Below, piece after piece: positions 34,850-49,200 of a DNA stretch of 64,000 nt. A model generated the notes under the pieces. It did not search any database, was not told the origin of the DNA, and saw only the letters and a program-made list of their open reading frames with translations. The position numbers were made by a program, and so were the translations under genes. The DNA comes from Rhyacichthys aspro (Eukaryota > Chordata > Actinopteri > Gobiiformes > Rhyacichthyidae): assembly GCA_036850595.1 (NCBI GenBank), contig CM072165.1, forward strand, positions 12,670,609 to 12,734,608, read 5' to 3'. Position 1 is the stretch's first letter. Each line of letters begins with the position of its first letter.

Positions 34850-37800
34850 AAAGATTGAAAGGAAAGAAATGTTCTTCAAGCTTCCTGGAAGAGGAAGAAA
34901 CCTTTATTCACTCATTAAATACATTTTTAGAAAGCACCGCTCACTGTCCCCGGGTAAATAAGAACCACATTTAAGCCAATAGATACGAACCACGTCATAC
35001 ATGTTCCACCTATCTCCTGTCAATTCAACTCAATGCTACACTAAGTCACGCACCCATGATTCCTCTACCCCCTGAACATTTATTATGAAAAGCTTCAATA
35101 TTCATTTACTCAGCGGCGTATTACGAGCCATTTCCATCTGGATTTGTTGTCTCGTGGCTATTTCTGTCACGTTGAGGGTCCGCTGGCAGATGGAAGTGAC
35201 AGGAGTAGGATTCAATTCAGAGATGTGTCCCAAGAATTCCCTCGGGATGGCGTGGACATCTAGAGGACATCTAATATCTTGATAGGAAGGAGCTCGGATT
35301 CTGCTGTGGGCGGCACTATCTGACAGCGAAATTCTGGACGGACAGGCGCAATTTGTAAAAAACGATGTAAAGCCCTTTTGTTAACACTCACTGTAAACCA
35401 CTACAGTTGGGGAAGGTTAAAAAAAGGGGCTTTTTTTTTCTTAAACTGATAAAAAGTGACCGTATATCATGTCTTAGACTCAGGGTTTTGCTAGGTTTTG
35501 GCAGTTGCAGTTCCTAACTACTACTAGCAACAAAAGCAACCTATTCACATCCTGTTGATTTATATTAGAGTGTGCAGGTTAAAAATCGGTAAGCAGACTC
35601 TTCAGAGCCACCGTTTTGTTCTGATAGACAGTTCTACTCAAGAATGTTTCAATTTGTATGTGTGTGTATCGTTCCGTATTGTAGGGTTAGCAGCGTTAGC
35701 ATTGCCTTGGCTAATCCAAGTCTTTGTAAAAGGCAACACAGCTTCTAAAACAACCCCTATAACTCTAGTTAGTATTATATGAGGTTCTGTTCAAGTCCAA
35801 CATTGCATAGTCCTAAATATTTGGCCAGTTCCTAATGTTCTTTATCCATTCAATAATGGCTTGCTCAGTTAACCTTTTTTGTGTATTGAAAATATATTAT
35901 GGTCTGCATACCTTTTGACAGTTTTTGCAGAACATTTGCTTCCTATAAGTTCAAATATAACCCTTATAATAGTGAATCATGATGTTAGGTGTTAACAGAA
36001 ATAACTAATGAAAAAAATGGATGCAATGGGTACATCCAGAATACTGCTGTTATTAAAAGTTTGAAGAATTATTAGTATTCAGTATTGTCCTAATGTATTG
36101 GAAATAGACAAACAACAAACACTAAAGTTAGCAAATTTTTAGATTAGTGTTGAATACAGATAATTCTTTATATAATATCATTCGGTTTGGTTTGGCCTTT
36201 AACCATTTTACAAAAACACGCGGACTCAAATATTTATTTTTAAATAAGCACTAACTGTATCTACCGATCTCAGTGAACCTTTATGTACCATGTGCTCAAA
36301 AGAATACAAATAAAACACTACAAAAAACTGAACTGAAGCATGAATTGAGTGTTAGCTGTGTTTGTGCATCCCTTCTTATAAAATCAATGTAAATAAATAA
36401 CCTCTTATGGTCTTGCAAGCTTTGGAAAGGGTTAAATAAACTAAAACTGAAACACTTTTTCATGGGCTAGATCACATATTGACACTGTGTGCTGCAGATG
36501 CTACTTTAAAGTCACTGATAATTTGTCTGGTGACTTCTCTTGCACCATTAATTAGATTCAAAGGTGTTAATTTATACATATCCATACCATGTTTAATTCC
36601 CATCTTTAACAAAAATCACAGAGCACAAACAACACAAGACTTGACATTCACAAAGGTGACTATGACCGTGGTCTTTTCCAAACAAATGATCTGGTCTAAA
36701 TAGTGTAATGAAGTGCACCATTATGGATTCTGCAAATTTTCAAACCCCTGCGGGATTTGATACGGGGTTTTATCTCTCCATCTGTTCTTTGACAGAGCAG
36801 CCTTGAGATGGAGGTGAAAATCCATCTTTTTGAAAATTACTGATGATCTTTCAAATGACACCGTAATGCGATGGGAAAAGATTAGTGATGGAAATTAATG
36901 GGAGATTGCGTTTTGGCTTTGCTTTGAAAGATGTCTCTGTTAGTTCAGACAAGACGTGTGCAGATGCTTGTCACTTAACCACTAAAATTACTCCATTTTA
37001 AATACTGACAAACTTTGACTTAATATGCATTTGTATTCTATGTCTGTTATGGCAATGCACATTCACTTTAATGTAGCTTTCGTATCTTGTCAGGCAGATC
37101 TTTTTTATGAGGCATGTCAAACAATCTGGATGTATAGAAGAACTGGAGGTAGGACTGGAGTCTGCCACATCTCCATCTTCCTCTGGGGCCTTCATCACTG
37201 ATATTAGGGCGAGCTGGCGCAATAACAATCCACTTTATAAGAAAACCAATCCAACTCCTGGTAAAGAAATGCTACATTAGTATACCTAATCAATATGAAG
37301 CCCAGTTTACTGTATTAGAATTTTATTTTATAGTGTTGTCGACACCTCTGGCTGCACGGTCCTACGTGATAATCCATGAATGAATTGGTCTGAGTCCTCC
37401 ATGTGGTATTATTTGGCATTGTGTCAAAGTCCAGAGGGACATAATTGAAAACATCCAGTGACTAACCTAGTGTTAAGTGTAAACTTTTAGCTGGCGTAAT
37501 CTAAATGTTCAGTGTTTTCTACCTTTTCACTGACAGCACACACATGTTATAAGTCGTTTTTTTGTTAAAGGGATGATGTTTATGCAGTATTTGCAATTTC
37601 TGGTGGCTAATGCCCTTCAGTCTATTAGAACATTAGACAAAGTTTGTGGTTTGCTTAACTTATGTCCAAAAGATTGTATATTTGCAGATATTCCAGGATT
37701 AAAATTAGAAGTCAGATGTAAAAATGTGCATGTGAAAGATCTAACTTTAAGCCTCCAACAGTTTAAAAGATGGATTTGAATTACTGTGTGCAACAATTCC

Positions 37801-40800
37801 CTTAAAAAGTAGAAACTACAATTTCGTATGTGCCTGAGTCAGTTCTTTAATGGTTGGATAGGCAGCCGACATACAGTATGGGGTAAAACAAAGAGGAAAA
37901 AAATGAATAAACTGCCAATGTAGAAATGAAGGAAAGCGCACAGAGCTATTGAAACTGGTGTGACGGAGATCTAGAGACGAAGCTATTATACAAGGCAGAG
38001 TTTCTACCATAGGCCTTGGAACTGTAAGCACTGCTGAGCTGGTGCTCTATTGTCGAGATCAATCGTGCAGAAAATTAAACTTTTGTCCTATTTTTGTTAT
38101 CAAGCTGCTGAAAGAACGCTCCGGTAACTAGACGGTTTAAAGGATTTCTGTCTGAACTTTCCATATTTTTTATTTATTTTTTTTTTCTCTACTCCAACGG
38201 CACAATCAGTAACTGTGCAGAGAACTAAAGCAGAGTGCAGAGGCTGAATATTATAAACGCTCACTTACTGTTTAATTCTAAAGGGAATGTTTGATTCTGA
38301 CAACACTTTGCAGATATAGAAACAACCAATTTACTTGTGGACGCACCCCGAATCATAAACTCAACTCGGAGCGGTGAATTTGTCCTTTCATGCAGTTCAC
38401 TACTTGAAAGTCTGCCTCAAATCCTGGGATCCCCTGCTGAGGCGGCCCATCTCACTCTCTGTAATTGACCCATGAGGGAAAATGAAGACTGCGAACGCCC
38501 ATGTTTGCTGATGGAGGATGGCGCTTGCAGACATGTAAACAACCACTGGGCCCAGACATACTTGGATCTGTCTCAGAGATCCCACGAGGCTATTGGCATA
38601 AACAAGAACTTCAAGTAATAAAACTGCATATTATGAAGCTGACTAGATGTCGTTTTCGGTCTGGTAGTTGTTCATTCATAATGGCGGCTGACCAACATAT
38701 GAAGGTATGCTTTTTGTGCTGCTCAGTGGCAGTGACCATTACTGAACAGTGGCCACCAGAGCATAAGCTGAATAAATATTTAATGGCAGAGCTGTGAAGA
38801 TGATCAATGGGCTGTGCAGCAGAGCCAAGACTCCAGGTTCAGATGAATTTATCATTGTAAATGAGAAAGTGTTAGGACCGATGATCGCCCCCTTTAAATC
38901 TGCAATTATTTTCATGAGGAGAGATACTTGGAATCGATTCAATGGTGAAATCCCAGTTTGTCCGAGCCATGTAGGTGAAAATAATACAGCTCTTTCCATA
39001 AGTGATACATTCAAAAAGATTTATGCCCATTATTTCCCTTTCATTTATGCTTGTGGAGTTTAAAGGCCCTGAATTAGACACATTACAGGTGATTACGTTT
39101 TAAAAGATGCAATATTCCACTGATGTCTAAGAAGATATAATCTTTGCGTATTGTTGCGTAGCTCTCAAATCACATGTGTAAGTAAATGTAACTAATACGC
39201 ATTTGTAACTGTGGTTACCGTAGCAGTTTGCATTTTACCTTGATGTGCGTTTTGCTGCTTTTCGATTTGTGTCTGCTAAAGCTTTAACAATCTTTAATGA
39301 GGATGCACAGGTCCTAAAGCCATTCATTCATTCATTGTCTACCGTCCTAAGTTGTTGTTTTTGAGGTTCTGCTCAAGTCCAGCATGGAATATTCACAAGC
39401 AACCACTGACTGTAGCTTGTAGCCTTACCTAGCTTGTGTAGCTCAAATGCTAAAAGATCCGAAGCAGTTCAACATCGAGCAACTTGCTAATATTCCCTAC
39501 CACCCACTGACAGCATACTTATGTAGTTAGTCAGTTGCTATTTGTCGAACCCATTTTATATATTCAAAATTTGTCATTTTTGTATGCTAATGCTATTTTT
39601 AGCTATGGTGCTCTGCGTATCGTCCGTTGCCAAATTGCTCCGTAAAAGAATATATACTGTATGTTATAAAGTATGCTTGATTTTTAAGCTATAGACACAT
39701 GACAAAGAATAAATCAAAGTTTAAGTGTTTAGTCAAATATAAAATCTGTAAAGCCCACACTTGATGGTCTTTTCAGAAGCTGCTGTGATGTCGTTCTGCT
39801 GTGTCTGATCAAGAGGCAATGGCTTTAGATTCAAAACAGCTCTTTCTGGGACATTCGGTTCTGCATCTATTGCAATAATTCAGGTCCAGCTCTCTCTAGG
39901 TCCTCCGCCAACTAATAGAAACTGGCAGACAGGCTTCAGGTGTAAATATAAATGTCACCGCAATTACGCCAGAGAGAAGTCTGCAAACAAACAGCGTGTG
40001 ATGCCGGGAGTGCTTCTGAAATCTTTCCGTGAGTGTCAGAGTGTTTGGAAATGGCATCAAAACCTACTGCATTGTGTGCGCGACGCAGATGGCTGTAATT
40101 CTCTTTCTCTTTTTGCACTTCATATCAGCGCTGGAGAAAATGGCTGTGTTTGTATAACAATTTTTGTCTTTAAAGCAGATGCATAAGTGATGTTGCTTTA
40201 AAAATGTATGGGGAAAAAATGGCATCCTGTTGCACTTGATTTATATCATGCACATTAGAGGTGGCTGCTGCTCTGTTAAGAATGTATATGTTTTTTTTTC
40301 CAATCCAACATGTGAAGAAGACTATTTAAATGAAAAAAAAAAAAAACAGTGATTGCAATCTTTGACAAAAGTAATCCAAAAAAAAATGCCATGATTATAT
40401 ATTTTTTTCTTTTTACTTAGCACTCCTGCCTCACAGCAAAAAGATATGACCCATAACAGTGTAGAATATGAAATGCATGAATAATATATGAAATAATAAA
40501 TAATGCACACACTGTGGCCACCTCTGTTACTCCACACCTGTGAAAAAATTGTGGTTAATGTATTTGCTGTGCCCTCTGCCTCTATTACACTGTTTACAAC
40601 CCATTTTGACATATTTGGGACATTGCTAACTGCTCAGCATAAAGAAGGAAGTATTTTAAACAAGTGGATAAAGCCTGTTTGTTTAGAATACTCTTAGCTT
40701 TTATACGTTACAAGCTCTTTCTTCTATTGAGCACTATACGTAGTTCAAGGGGTTTTTTATATTGCTATTGAGAATGAAAAACATCATGGACAGACACTTT

Positions 40801-43150
40801 TTTAGACTCCAAGCTAAACAACCATTAGCATTAGCCAAACATGAATTAGAGAGTTAAGGGTGGAATGGTAATGTCGCAAAAAGCAAAATAACATCACCAC
40901 TTGACAACTTGAGACCGTACTTCTTTAACAAGTAAAAGACTCATGTAACTCCGTGTGAGTCTTACAAATTAAAAAGGCCTGTTGTGTTCAAACGACATGG
41001 ATGGCTTCACTGAACTATAACCGTAACCTGAAATGACTATGTCAAGGCCACAACTCAGGCGACAAGTGTACAACTGTGCTCTGTTCAAGTGAGCCACAGG
41101 GATTCATAGGTGACACAACTAATTTGACAGGACTCTAGGAAAAAGGAAGGTCAAAAGAGCCCTAGACTCATCTGTTGCATCATGTTTTGACTCATGTTAA
41201 AGCTGTGTGTTTGTTCAGTCATTTTAGAACATCATTCACAGAGAAATGCATTGGTTTTAAGCATTTAATAAGATAATCACCTATCATTTTTAGGGGTTTA
41301 TTTCTGCGTGGCACACTATTGTGGTCATGTGTTTTACCCATCATCAAGACACAGTACATTCAAAATTGATAACCTGTTTGCAATTTATGAGAAGATCTGT
41401 AAAATAGGCAATAAACAGTGCAATGTTCGATTTGGGAATTTGGGGAAAATTTGTTTTTTTTCCTGAGAAAGTTTTTTTTTTTTACTGCAATACTTCAAAT
41501 TGGTGACAAAGCTTAGCGGGTTGTACAGACAGTTCTTACCACATGATTTCCTTGTGTTTAGAATGTAAAGGATTTTTTTTTTTCTTGACCTTTAATAAAA
41601 AAAATAAAATAAAAAAAATAACTTTGATGTAATGTAACAATTAAAATATTAAAATGAATAGAAATAGAAATTAAATCTTGACACATCTATCAGGAACCTT
41701 ACATAAACAGATTCATTTTTGAAGCGGTATAGCTCGGAGCTAATGAAGCTAACACAGATCACCCAGAGACATGTTTCTACCAACCTTAAATACTCCTTCT
41801 TTAAACTCTTCTAGTCCTCACTGATCTATTTCTCTGTCATCTCTCTCTTCATCTCATAGCATTACCACTTCACACTGATTTTTGCTCTGTCTTCCCACCT
41901 GTTTGAATGTGCTAACGCCGGTGCCATTTGCTCTGATTATTGCTCTGATTATAGGCTTGTGAGTCTCAGGGATTAATATACATTCAAGTGTCGGAGCAGG
42001 TAGAGCTGAAAAAAAGCCTGAGCGAGGAGACAGATGTGCTAATGTGCTAAAAAAGTGATGCAAATGAGCCCTTTTTTTTTTGCCCGCAGACTACACCGGG
42101 GCTGGTGGCGAACATACAGGTCAGTGCTTCAGCTGTAGGTGCTGGCATTTTAATGCAACGTACGACCTGATTAGCATTTGAGAAAGGATCCAAGCGGGGA
42201 TGAAATGAGCAAACAAACACGTATTCTTCCTCGCACACGACTGCACTCCCCGTTTGTTTGGAGCCTGGCTGGAGCGCATCACTTCAAATGTCATCGTCAG
42301 CAAGGATTACATGGGTGTTAGCATGTCATTACGTGCATCAAGCAAACCCAGTACTACCGGCTGTCTTTTGTGGAAACTGTAATGATTGCTGTGAAAGTGT
42401 GCAGTGTATGTGGCGGCAAAGCTGTGCATGTAAAGTGTTGCTTTTTTTTAATTTGGCTGCAAATTAGGACAACCTGTCATTATGTGAAATACATTATGTT
42501 GACACTATGCAAATATTTGGATGCAGTTGCTATGGCAGAAGAGAAGGCTTGAGAGACGTTTTTGCGTACATGACTTGGCAGTTTTTTGACAAGATGGTCA
42601 ACACAGCCCCAGAGAAGCAGGGATATGTCCCCTATGCCCTAACCCTACCCAAACCCAGCTCTAGGGACTCTAACTCTAATTGTAACCTGCAAATCGGAGC
42701 TGTAATTTTTTAGAAATGTGGGAACATACTACAGGACTGTGGCTTGATTTTGAAAAAAAATAAAAATTCTTAGAAATGTGTAAAGTTAGGACTGTTGGAA
42801 CATAGAATCTAATTTTGGGGAAAAAAAGAAAATAAAACAAAAAAACAGGGCTAATAAATCTTCAGGGGTTCACACCAGGTCTGTTTATTTGCTTTAATAG
42901 ATGTATTTTTTTCTCATTTGGAGAGGTGGGAATGCACAATCAAACTCTGGGATGAATCAAATAAAACTGGCTGAAAACATGTGCCTTGGCTCCTTTCCAA
43001 GTTTCAAACAAAAAAACACAAAATAAACAAGCGTTTAACATGAAACTGAGGAAAAAGAGGATCAGTTTTGTTATATTATTATTTTAATATGTTGAAAATA
43101 TGTTGTAAGTTACTGTGTGAAATTTAATCAAATCACTTTTTTTCTCCCCC

Positions 43151-43173
43151 TTTTTTTTTTTTTTTTTTTTTAA

Positions 43174-43242
<69 letters not shown>
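43151..43242. repeat. Poly(T) tract, T21 and T66 split by AACCA
   Basis: 21 T (43151-43171), AACCA, then 66 uninterrupted T (43177-43242), soon followed by nine A. In the nrxn2 transcript this is a long A run. It may be real or partly an assembly artefact, as homopolymers this long are hard to sequence. Confidence 0.9.
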
Positions 43243-45054
43243 CTAAAAAAAAATAGACCATTTCACAGCTAACTTTATTTTGAAACTAACCTCTTTTGGT
43301 CACACAAGATTGAAATGGTGCTATAATTTAAATATTACAATACAAAATAATACATATATAGCTTCAGTTCAATGTTTGCTAATAACATCTCAGTTGCTAC
43401 GTGAAGCTTTAGTCGTTTCCACTGGAGCGTACAATAAAATGGTAAAATAAAACTACGGTTAAGGATGAGTTTTCATTTAAAAAGCGATGAAAAATGAGGA
43501 AAAACTCTGCATTCCCTTTGTTGACTCGGCTCGGTTCTTAATATCCAGCCATAGAGACGTCAAGGGAGTAAGTGCATGCTGGGTAAAGTGTGTGGAATAT
43601 AAATGCCCACAGCTTGCACCTCTCCAATTAATAATGCATGAGAGGTATGTATGGGGCTAATAGAGGAATGTGAAGGTGTGTGGGGTGAAGTGAATAACTG
43701 TTATGCTTCCTGTATGCTCCGTATTGGCTCTTATCTAACGACCTCTTGTAAAGTTCGTGTGCGTAAACCTTTATTATCTCTTATTGACGAGGAAGGACCA
43801 TAAACAGCCGAATGCGTTTTATTCTGAGAGCGTTCCTAACGGTTGCTGACTACATAAAGCGGCTCCCGAGTCTCTCTGCGTGACCTTTGGTGAACCCCAG
43901 ATCAAAGCTCGACTCCGCCGAACCTCCGGGCTGAGGATTTAGCTTAAAAGAACACGAACAAATCTGTCTGATCCGGTAATGATTCTAATAGTTGCACTTA
44001 CACTTCAGTTACGGAGCCGAGTCGGAGAGAAAGCAATTGCTGAGTCTAGTGCTACTCCATCCTCCTGATAGCTTTCATGTACTTGTGATAGCGATTCTAC
44101 ATTTCTATTTCCCTCATGTTTTCTCGTAGCAGTCTCTGAATTTCGATGGAAAAAAAAAAGGCGGAGAGCAAAGAGAGCATTTTGTGAAGTTCTAGTTCTG
44201 TTCTTGTGAGTCTTCTGTAACTAAGACCTCACTTTGAGCGTCAGAGACATACCCCAAACCCCGGTGTACGGACCACTTGTGGCTCGTTGCTTATTTTCTG
44301 CTCGTCCGTGAAGAAAAATCTGTATTTCATTTGATTCTTTAAATTTTATAGACAACCGTGGTCTTACGGGAGTTTTATTTTGACTTACGCTTCTGCAAAA
44401 TCGAAACAAACTCCACTTCCACATTCACTACTAAAAAATGAACTTCACATGAATATTAACCACATGAAAGTACATGCCCTAACTCACGTATATTTGAGCA
44501 GCTCCTTGAAACAAACGTGTAGCACAGAATATCATAAAAAAAAACAAACAAAAAAAAACACGTCTTTTTCGTGGGCTATTGCTGGCCAGAAGTTTTTTTG
44601 AGTTACGAGAATTGCTTTATTTGTGTTTTGTTTTTGTTTTTTTGCAGCACTTTAAGCAGTCTATGTGCTTACGTATGTGAAATATTTAACCTGCTCAACA
44701 ATCCGTCACTTTAGGGAAAAACAACCACAGTTTTGACAGTCAGCAGATAAAGTAGATGCATTCAAAGCCTATCTGTAAAAGTCAGCGCTTCTCAGGAGTA
44801 TTTCACTCAAACTGTGAAGGAGACCCATTTGTGATTGATCGTTGGCGGTCATAAATTGAACGTGCAAGACAATTTCATATCTCACAACATTTTGGATTAA
44901 AGTTGAGCGCAGTCCCTGTGACTCTATTTAAATTTTAAGTGTGAAACTGTGTGTTATGCCATACACGCAAGTAATCCGTGTTGAAAATAAGGTTTCTGGA
45001 CCCCTGCCATAGTTGGTTATAACTGGTTTTAACATATCATAACATATCATATCA

Positions 45055-45330
45055 TTCCTGTCCTCTCTTCACTGGCTCCATGCACATTTAAGATTAACCC
45101 CACAATTTTACTGATGACTTTGATTGCTTTATTACTGTGTTATTAACTGTAGGCAGGTACCATGCAGTCTTGGCTCCTCAGTCAGGTGTCTGTGCTGAAG
45201 ACTAGAGACAATAGACCTTTTACCGACAGAGCCCCTCAACTTTGGATCGACCTGTCTTGGGAGATAAGGCTGGTGTAATCTGTATCATCTTTTAAATCAC
45301 TTTGAATGACGTCTGGAGATCGTCTGGTGG
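45055..45330 (+). pseudogene. Decayed non-LTR retrotransposon ORF2 C-terminal fragment
   Basis: With frame changes and stops, the plus strand reads FKINPTILLMTL near 45090 and later TDRAPQLWIDLSWEIR followed by SVSSFKSL near 45215-45305. This resembles the C-terminal end of L2/CR1-type reverse transcriptase proteins (roughly 'FKILLMTFKAL ... APKLWNSLP.EIR ... SFKSLLKT'). It is too broken and short to function. It is antisense to nrxn2. Confidence 0.65.
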
Positions 45331-45486
45331 AGAGTCAAGAGTGAGTGTGCACATTGGTGACATTTATATCGTGCAAATGGCAGTGTAAGCAAAGTGCACA
45401 GTGTGGAAGCCTGTTGTCTGCAGCTCATGTCCATTGTGTACCTCTTGTTGTGCATATTAGATTAGAATACTTGTATTATCATAGAG

Positions 45487-45895
45487 CAGAGGTGTCAAAG
45501 TGGTGAGGGGCCACTATAGTAAATAAGAAGCATTTCAGGGGCCGAAGACTGTGACAGATCCAACGAAAACTTGTTGAAATCCAACTAAAACTGCTCAAAT
45601 ACAACTGAAATCTGCTCAAGACCATATAAAAACTGTTCAAGTCCAACTAAAACCTGCTCAAACCCAACTGAAACCTAATCAAATCAAACTAAAACCTGTT
45701 CAAATCCAACTGAAACTTGTTCAAATCCAATTAAAACCTGTTCAAATCCATCTGAAACTTGTTCAAATCCAACTGAAACCTGTTTATGCCAATATAAAAC
45801 CTGTTCAAATCCAACTAAACCCTAAAACCCAAAAATATTACTATTAAAGGGCCATATAAAACATTGCAAAGGGCCGCATTTGGCCCTCACATGTG
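45487..45895. mobile_element. hAT-like element with expanded internal minisatellite, 409 bp
   Basis: Same family as 26687-27058 but inserted in the opposite orientation: it begins CAGAGGTGTCAAAG and closes with AAGGGCCGCATTTGGCCCTC. The flanks TCATAGAG (45479-45486) and TCATGGAG (45896-45903) differ at one base, consistent with an aged 8-bp target duplication. The core (about 45580-45835) is an array of roughly a dozen degenerate units of about 21 bp. Confidence 0.75.
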
Positions 45896-46215
45896 TCATG
45901 GAGCATTTATTGACCTTGACATAAACATATCTACTGTTTGTGTCTGACTTTTGTATTGATTTTGTTCAATTCATTCCTTGTCATTTAAGTTCGCATTGTT
46001 GCCTAATGTCTCTATGATTTTAGTGCTTCTGCTTTTTTGTTTAATTTTATATTTTGAATCTGTGGTAAAGCACACATGCATAACACAAATCTTGTGTAAT
46101 TTCTCCTGTCTGCCTCTACAAACTGAGAGACTGATGCCAATTACCTTCTGCAAGATCATAGAATAGAATCCCCTTTCATAAGCTAGTCCTTTAAACACTG
46201 CGGTACTACTGCAAG

Positions 46216-46229
46216 CCACTAGGGGGAGC
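46216..46229 (+). promoter_or_regulatory. Near-match CTCF core
   Basis: CCACTAGGGGGAGC differs from the CTCF core consensus at one position (A for C at position 12). Same orientation as the two exact matches. Confidence 0.3.
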
Positions 46230-49200
46230 TCTGACCATGCACTGCTCTGCCCAGCCTCTATTCTTCTACGCCTCCTCCCTCCCTCCTCGTTCATGGCAGA
46301 GTCCCTGTCACCTCACCTAATTCTGTCTGCTTCATTTTATCCAGCACAAAGCTGACAAATTCATAGGTTTTTGTGGAGAAAGACAGAAACTGCAGCCGGG
46401 CCGGAGAGAGGAGGAGATTCAGACAAACGCAGACGGGCCAGTGAGGGCTTATTTTAGAGCTGATGCGGCTTAAGATATGTGTGACGTCGCGGGAACTATT
46501 AAGGACAACAGGCAGAGAAAAGATGAGACACCTCTGTGTGAATTCAGCACTAGTCTCACCGCTGACCTTTTTTAACCCCTGTGCAATTTTTATGTAGATG
46601 AGTCAAAAAATGGCACATATGTACAGAATTTTGGTCTCAGGTTATTTGCTTTGTAAATCTAGAATCTGTTTTATTTGTTTTTGTCATAAATTGTAGTAAA
46701 AGTCTGGGTTTTGTCCCTTTTAGCACTGGACTAGATTCAGATAAAAACCAAAGCTAACTCAATATACTCAATATATGGCTAATCAAGGCTAAACTTAGCA
46801 TAAAAGTAGCATTTTCAAACACAATAACACTTTGCACTAATAGTATAACTAAACCCAGCACCAAGGCCAAATGACAGAATCTAAGCTTTAGATCCATTAA
46901 GCTGCAAAAAGTTTTGTGGCATACAGCACTTTATATCTGAAAAAATATTAAAAACACAACCGCTGGTAAATCTGAAAGACAGTTATAGTCTTGTAGTTTT
47001 TGGCTAAGCAATGAAAATATTGTCATGATTTGTGATGTACTCACTGAGGAGAAGCATGTATATTGTGAATAAGAGCAGGCTTAAAATGGAGCCTTGGGGA
47101 ACTCCATATTGGACGGGGGCTAGATGTGAGGAGAATTCTCCCAGTTCGACAAAAACAGGTGTCGGGTCCTAATGTTAACACGTTTTATGGACACTTTAAG
47201 AGAATCACGTCATGTACAGTGTCATAAATAATAAATAAATGTTGTTAGCTAATGTAGCAAATCTCATGTAGTTTCTGGTTCGTTTTAGACCAATATCTAT
47301 CTCAAATATTTCTGTAGGATGATAAGAAGACAAAACTATTCCTTTGACAAGTAAGAGAGAAATGTGAAAACAGAAAATAGTTGTTTAATTTGAGTGCATA
47401 CCGTCTACATGTGATGACGATGCTCAACTCAAGAGATAGATGTTTCAGGTAAGCCCTAAACTTCAGTTTGATTTAATGTCATAGTATTTTTTGGTGTCGA
47501 ATTTTTCTATTCTATTTTTTTCTCTGGTTTCAACATTAAGTTTACTTGCTTTTAATCAGGTAACAGAAATACACCAGTTTAATGTCAATTCTGTGTATAT
47601 TTTACGGAAAGAGCAGTACATCAATAGATCAGTGCTTGTACTACTTAACCTTCATATGTTTACGAGTGCCTCTGAGCTCTTGTAAATCTTTCTCACTCGT
47701 ATGATTTTACTCACGTTTGCGTGGCGTCCATCAGAGTTCAAAGCGTTCAAAGCGCTCATCGATCATGCGGCTATGAGGCCAGGGTAAATACACGGTCAGG
47801 GCCGGTCGATGTCATTGCTTTTACCGTTCGTCTCTCGGTGGAACAGTCTAGTGTAAATCTAGAAAGCTCTTAACACTTAGACCTCCCCGTTATGTCAATT
47901 AGAGAGGTCCACTGGGAACCGAAGCTGTTGGAGCTAATGGACAGGCCTGGACAGCATTACGTGGACAGTTAGTGATGGTTAAATCCAGCTCTTGTATTTC
48001 ATATGTATTGAGCGGCATTTAGTCACGTCACGTGATTTTGAAAATACTGCCCTTATGCATCTCTGTAAGTAGAATTATGTGATTTTATTCAGCTAAATGA
48101 TCAGTTTTGACTAATAAGCAGTATTCTGGAGAGTCTCTGGAAAGTCACTGAAACTATTTGTGATAAATGTTAACTGAACTCAGCTGGAACTGTACTTTGG
48201 TATCCAGACTTAAGAGAAAATCTTAAAAGGGAGGTTTTTGCCTATTTGCTTATTTAAATCTAGGTGGTGACTTTTTTTTTTTTTTTGGTCGGGCAGTGTA
48301 AAAACTTAAAAAAATGTTATAGATGTATCGTACTCAGTCATAATTACATACATACACATTCCCAATAAAGCTAGAGCCTCAAGTTAAATACAAATGCTGT
48401 TTATGGGTAAAAAACATGTCATGGCAAATGAATTACATTACATAAGTCTATACAAATATTTAGAAGTTTTCTGCAGTGATTGGTGGATGTGTTAAAATGT
48501 AGACACAAGGGACTCAGTCTGTTAAAAGTGGGAGATATTAGTGTTTTTACATATATTTGTTGGGACAAGGAGTGTCAAAGTGGGACAATCCCAATTAAAC
48601 AGAAACATGGTTACTCTATGCACTATATATTGACCTGGAATAAGTTTAGGACACAGCATTGTTGTTGAAGTTGATAAAAGTCACCCATGACACAGTTGCA
48701 CAAGTGTTAAAAGTTGATAGTGAAATATTTGCAAAGCCTTCCTCCATTTTTTTGTGTGGAAAACCTGGCGATTCTATTTGGTCATACGCCCTTATCACCT
48801 TAAAGTAATGCATGTGGCCATACACAGCTTGTTTTATAAGAATGTAGTACTTTCAGATGAAAAATCATGCTTTATGATGCAATGCAGTAGTAGTCAGCAG
48901 TGGATTAGATTTATCCAATGTTTTGCATACATAAAAAAATTTAAAAGAATGAAATAAAAGTGTTATTATACTGTCATAGCATTTTTTTTATACCAACCTA
49001 TATTCACTTATGCCCAGAGTAAGATGATAATGCTTTCTGAGTCTCATTTTTGTTCCAACTAAAAACACAATGACGTTGACGTGTGAAAACCTGTGAAAAC
49101 TTGTGTGTCTGGCCTGCATTAGTGTCATAGTGTACCGCTGCAGCTGCTCGTAGCTGGGAGCGCTCGTGCTGTAAATCTTTAAAACCTTGTTGCCGTCACA

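Noticed and set aside
42630..42665. CCCTAACCCTACCC as interstitial telomere repeat
   Set aside because: Only about two imperfect units; too short to mean anything.
47040..47130. Phrase around GAGCCTTGGGGAACTCCATA as a possible retroelement fragment
   Set aside because: It looks like wording seen in dispersed fish repeats, but I cannot name a family or boundaries from this alone.
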